NCBI GenBank assembly: GCA_036666555.1
Contig: JAVWVS010000030.1
Coordinates: 1-27,163, forward strand
Length of the DNA stretch: 27,163 nucleotides
Source: UMGS1251 sp036666555
GTDB lineage: Bacteria > Bacillota > Clostridia > Lachnospirales > Lachnospiraceae
Reading direction: 5' to 3'
Part shown: positions 24,334 to 27,163 of the stretch, in pieces
Numbering within the stretch: position 1 is the first letter of the stretch
Layout of the letters: each line of letters opens with the position of its first letter
Program-made: the position numbers and the translations under genes
Notes under the pieces: model-generated
The model's input: only the letters and a program-made list of their open reading frames with translations
Told to the model about the DNA's origin: nothing
The model's database searches: none

Positions 24334-25644
24334 TTATAGTTTCACTTTGAATACGGTCTGGTCTTCAATTTCTACTGTCAATGCATCCAGTGCTGTACCA
24401 ACTCTACTATATCTCAACTCATATTGTTCCTCTTTTGTAGTTCCCGGATCTCCTAATGGATAGGGAATGGATATAGTTGGGACAATTCTATTTGCACCTA
24501 CTGTTGTCGCTACTGGAATCAAATTACACATCTGTACAATTGGAAATCCTGCTCTCTCAATTTCTTTTACCATCGTTGCGCCGCAACGAGTGCAAGTACC
24601 TCATGTAGATACAAGAATTACGCCATCTACCTGATCCTCTTTTAGATAAGGAACCATTTCACTTGCCATTCTTTCTGCTTCCGCTTGTGTCGTACCTGTT
24701 CCAACGGTAGAATAGAAATAATCATGAAGTTTTGCAAATTTTCCTTGACTTTCATATTCTCTCAGCGCATCAATAGGGGTAATGACATCTGGATCTGCAT
24801 CTGCCGCACTTGGATCAAAACCGGCATGAATGGTTTTATATACCCCTGCTTTTAAATCATCTGTATGTGAAATATCATATCGACCCCATCGCGTTGCAGA
24901 TGCCGACTGTATTTTATCCGGATTATCCACCGGCACAATTCCGCCTGTGGTTATCAATGCAATTTTAGCTGATTGTAAATTTGAAATTGGTGCTGCAATC
25001 GGAACACGATCCATCCTTGGAATTGGAAGTTCCGTAGTATATTCCTTTCCTTCTATCTTCTTCAAAAACATATCCACAACTCTATCTGCTGCCGGTTTGA
25101 TTCCTTCCGGCCAAACTTGATGTCGAATTCCTCTTGGGAAATAACCTTCTTGAGCCGCTCCTTTCATTACACTTCCTTGCAATATTTTATTTGCCAAATT
25201 TGCAAGTGCTTTTAGGTCTTTGCGCATTTTTGCCGCACTATTTCCACCTTCTAATATATATATATCTTTTTTAAACATCTCCACCCCTGGATTCTCCACA
25301 TGCATGGAGGTAACTACCGGTACTTTAAACTCTTTTTTTACTGCTTTACATATTTGTCCACAGGCAACTCCATACCTTCCGGCTTGAAATGCCGGTCCTG
25401 CAACAAATAAATCCATTTCAATCCCTTGCAATCCTTTTAATATGGTTTCTATTGCCTGGTCTGTGTTGGATCCCATAAAATTATCTCCACAGATAATCGT
25501 ATGCGTTACTTCTCCGTCCAATAGTTCATTCATCTGCGTTGCAGGACCTACAAGCCTATTTTGAATCTCCGGTGCGTAATCCGCCTTGTCCTCGCCACCT
25601 ATCTGTCCAAAAAACTGATTCACATACATTACTATTTTTTTCAT
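24334..25644 (-). CDS. grdH: Glycine/sarcosine/betaine reductase component B selenoprotein (probably betaine type), with in-frame UGA as selenocysteine
   Basis: The frame has one UGA at 24601-24603 and continues without other stops to 24334, giving 436 residues with selenocysteine 348. The surrounding residues STUGTCTRC (Sec348, Cys351, Cys354) are the hallmark of GrdB/GrdF/GrdH, the selenoprotein subunit of component B. Component B binds the amine substrate and forms a carboxymethyl-selenoether that passes to selenoprotein A. Other family segments are MYVNQFFGQIGGEDKAD, VTHTIICGDNFMG, FVAGPAFQAGRYGVACG and GANRIVPTISIPYPLG. ATG 25644 follows AGGAGG, whose first bases form the stop codon of the upstream gene, so translation is coupled. 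I favour the betaine type (grdH) only because of the BCCT neighbour; sarcosine or another substrate remains possible. Confidence 0.9.
24573..24603 (-). promoter_or_regulatory. Candidate bacterial SECIS element after the UGA codon
   Basis: Starting 12 or 13 bases after the UGA (24601-24603), the minus strand forms a perfect seven-pair stem TCGTTGC / GCAACGA closed by the loop GGC (24580-24582). Bacterial SECIS hairpins place a G-containing apical loop about 16-37 bases after the UGA for SelB binding; this loop lies at 19-21. Confidence 0.7.
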
Positions 25645-25653
25645 ATTATCCTC

Positions 25654-26979
25654 CTAAAATTCACACATAGTTTTTGGTGACCATCCACTCACTTGATCTC
25701 CACAGAACATCGCATTATTTTCCATAATAATAGAACCATCTGGTCTTACCGATGCCCCCAGCAGCTCATCATCTGCCCAGCCTCCCGAAAGTCCATCTCT
25801 GCCCAAAGCTTCTAATTCCCCATATACTGTTTCCATTGCCGGAAGCTCGATTAGTTCTGATACATTTCCGCAAGACACTACTGCCGTCAATTTTTCATCC
25901 AATGAAACCAGTGGCTGTGACTGTCCATCGCGACCGGTACATTCATTGGTAATTCCTACCGTCTTGACTCCTGCGTCTTCTAACGCAACAATGCATGCCA
26001 CAAAATCTGCATCTGGATTTCCATATCCTTCTTCCGCAACAATTGCTCCGTCGGCTCCTATTGATTTTGCAATTTGAGCCACATAAATAGCCGCTCTTTC
26101 TTTCTGCTCTAATGCTACATTTAGATTCGACATGATAACGCCTAAAAAGTTTAAGGTCTTCCCATGTTCTGCATAAAGTCTTTTGATCGTCGGACTATTC
26201 TGAAAATCATACGTTGCCCATTTAGACGAACAAGGCATAAAGCTTCCCGATACAATTGCACCATCTAATACTTCATTCGGATTCATAAATGTAGGTAGCA
26301 TATGATTCATATCCCATCCATATAGTAACGTATTGTAACCCGCTTCTTCCATTTGTGATTGTGGCTGCATTACATATACTACAGAGGGCAGTTGTTCAAC
26401 CTCAGTTTTACGCTTCGTAACCGGCTCCAATTCATACTCTTCCAATTCTTCTGGTTCCAGTTCTTTTACACAATTTCCAATATATTCCGCTAATTTATGT
26501 ACTGCTTCTCTCAGTGCTTTATTTTTCTTTTGCTGTTCTCTTTTTTCAAATTCTTCATCGGTATCCGCAATTAACACAATATTCTGAAGTTGGGAATAGT
26601 GGGTATACTTTGCGCCTTCTCCACCCATGTCTACTAGACCGTCCTGAAATCCGCCCCAATGCTTTCCAACAACCATAATACTACAGTTCTTAAGTGCATG
26701 GGTCCTGCCCTCACCCGCTTGTGCCAGTTCTCCTGTATATCCCGGAAACAATGCTCTATTATCCACTTTTACACGGGCTTCTACCGCCTCTTTTACCGGA
26801 CAAAGACGAACCATTTCTCCTGGTTTTACAATAACCAAATCCGCCTCCGTAATGTGCTTATCTTCCTTTACAAAATCCACTGCCTCCTGCTTGTTAATTG
26901 TAAGAATACCTTCATGAAATTCTAGTCTTTCACCAAAGATAATATCCTTTACATAAAAATTCCCTATCTCTAATTTCAT
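25654..26979 (-). CDS. grdI: Glycine/sarcosine/betaine reductase component B proprotein (GrdE/GrdG/GrdI family; probably betaine type)
   Basis: The 441-residue product belongs to the component B proproteins that are normally cleaved into two subunits, the new N-terminal Cys becoming a pyruvoyl group. Family segments include GKHWGGFQDGLVDM, YGWDMNHMLPTFMNPNEVLDGAIVSG, PTIKRLYAEHGKTLNFLGVIMS and ADGAIVAEEGYGNPDADF. A charged Glu/Lys-rich stretch covers about residues 140-195. Where I recall GrdE having an Asn-Cys cleavage pair after the VSG motif, this protein reads SFMPCSSK, with the nearest Cys at 250, so processing may differ. ATG 26979 is five bases after AAAGGAG; the upstream ATGs at 27009-27012 precede that site. 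It is first in the grdI-grdH-BCCT operon, nine bases before grdH. Confidence 0.87.
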   Translation of the reverse strand: MKLEIGNFYVKDIIFGERLEFHEGILTINKQEAVDFVKEDKHITEADLVIVKPGEMVRLCPVKEAVEARVKVDNRALFPGYTGELAQAGEGRTHALKNCSIMVVGKHWGGFQDGLVDMGGEGAKYTHYSQLQNIVLIADTDEEFEKREQQKKNKALREAVHKLAEYIGNCVKELEPEELEEYELEPVTKRKTEVEQLPSVVYVMQPQSQMEEAGYNTLLYGWDMNHMLPTFMNPNEVLDGAIVSGSFMPCSSKWATYDFQNSPTIKRLYAEHGKTLNFLGVIMSNLNVALEQKERAAIYVAQIAKSIGADGAIVAEEGYGNPDADFVACIVALEDAGVKTVGITNECTGRDGQSQPLVSLDEKLTAVVSCGNVSELIELPAMETVYGELEALGRDGLSGGWADDELLGASVRPDGSIIMENNAMFCGDQVSGWSPKTMCEF

Positions 26980-27016
26980 ACTTGCTCCTTTCTCATTACC
27001 TTTTGTCATCATTGTT

Positions 27017-27040
27017 TTTATCTATATTGTTATAGATAAA
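27017..27040. promoter_or_regulatory. Perfect 10-bp inverted repeat in the grdI leader
   Basis: TTTATCTATA (27017-27026) and TATAGATAAA (27031-27040) are exact reverse complements around a TTGT spacer. It lies about 17-40 bases downstream of the -10 box, within the presumed leader. The all-A/T stem makes a DNA operator more likely than an RNA switch. Confidence 0.55.
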
Positions 27041-27056
27041 TGGTATGTATGATAAT

Positions 27057-27084
27057 AGTTTAACACATTTTTTTCATTTGTCAA
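27057..27084 (-). promoter_or_regulatory. Promoter of the grdI-grdH-BCCT operon
   Basis: On the minus strand TTGACA (27079-27084), 16 bp and TAAACT (27057-27062) lie about 78 bases upstream of the grdI-like ATG. The -35 box touches one inverted repeat and the leader holds another, which suggests regulation. Confidence 0.6.
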
Positions 27085-27111
27085 TCACCGTTTATTAATT
27101 ATTCGGTGATT
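27083..27111. promoter_or_regulatory. Inverted repeat AATCACCG-N13-CGGTGATT abutting the grdI -35 box
   Basis: Two perfect 8-bp arms (27083-27090 and 27104-27111) are separated by 13 A/T bases, so arm centres are about two helical turns (21 bp) apart. It lies immediately upstream of, and overlaps by two bases, the -35 hexamer, a usual place for an activator dimer or a repressor. Confidence 0.5.
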
Positions 27112-27144
27112 ATACTTTGTTTTATTCTCTTACTTCGTTCTTTT

Positions 27145-27161
27145 ATGTGCATTTTGCACAT
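27145..27161. repeat. Small inverted repeat at the right edge
   Basis: ATGTGCA and TGCACAT form perfect 7-bp arms around TTT. The window ends two bases later, so it cannot be told whether this is part of a terminator, an operator or an upstream gene end. Confidence 0.4.
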
Positions 27162-27163
27162 GA

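Noticed and set aside
24334..24603. Apparent frame break in the grdH-like gene, with a separate 79-residue ORF downstream
   Set aside because: The stop is UGA, at the position where the GrdB/F/H family has selenocysteine, and homology continues on both sides; it is recoding, not a pseudogene.

Overview
The window reads as chromosomal DNA from an anaerobic, AT-rich, low-GC Gram-positive Clostridia, most like Lachnospiraceae. The signs are strong AGGAGG ribosome sites, TTG and GTG starts, a clostridial str operon, a double-cubane anaerobic reductase, a bifunctional AdhE, and a selenocysteine betaine-reductase-type component B. No rRNA, tRNA, CRISPR array, insertion sequence or prophage gene is visible. 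No gene-free stretch exceeds 300 bases.

Layout from left to right. (1) 66-1220 (+): a 2-hydroxyacyl-CoA-dehydratase-type iron-sulfur reductase. (2) 1370-2415 (-): an Rpn/PD-(D/E)XK nuclease-like gene with a 12-bp tandem repeat encoding Glu-Gln-Gly-Ile; a 100-N assembly gap lies inside the repeat. (3) 2566-7330 (-): the str operon rpsL-rpsG-fusA-tuf, with its promoter, an extra promoter before tuf, a large hairpin between rpsL and rpsG, and a terminator. (4) 7348-12825 (-): a nucleoside catabolic operon, deoB::cdd fusion - pdp - deoC - add - punA, which runs into the str promoter without a visible terminator. (5) 12867-15097 (-): a small operon of an AraC-type regulator, a PPOX/NimA-like flavin protein and an HD hydrolase. 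(6) 15102-17921 (-): rhaB-rhaA for rhamnose. (7) 17942-21473 (-): adhE and a small-molecule kinase-like gene, with a good promoter overlapped by a candidate Rex operator. (8) 21561-22760 (+): an orphan amidohydrolase. (9) 22810-27111 (-): a grdI-like / grdH-like / BCCT transporter operon, with an in-frame UGA (Sec) followed by a hairpin, and inverted repeats around its promoter.

How the genes work together. The nucleoside operon can deaminate cytidine and adenosine, phosphorolyse nucleosides, convert pentose-1-phosphate to pentose-5-phosphate, and split deoxyribose-5-phosphate to glyceraldehyde-3-phosphate and acetaldehyde. AdhE could reduce that acetaldehyde and reoxidise NADH. The Grd-like module plus a BCCT carrier suggests import of a betaine-type compound and reductive cleavage to acetyl phosphate and an amine; components A and C are not in the window. 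The most unusual items are the DeoB-Cdd fusion, the Grd-like module whose proprotein lacks the expected Asn-Cys cleavage site, and the intergenic rpsL-rpsG structure.
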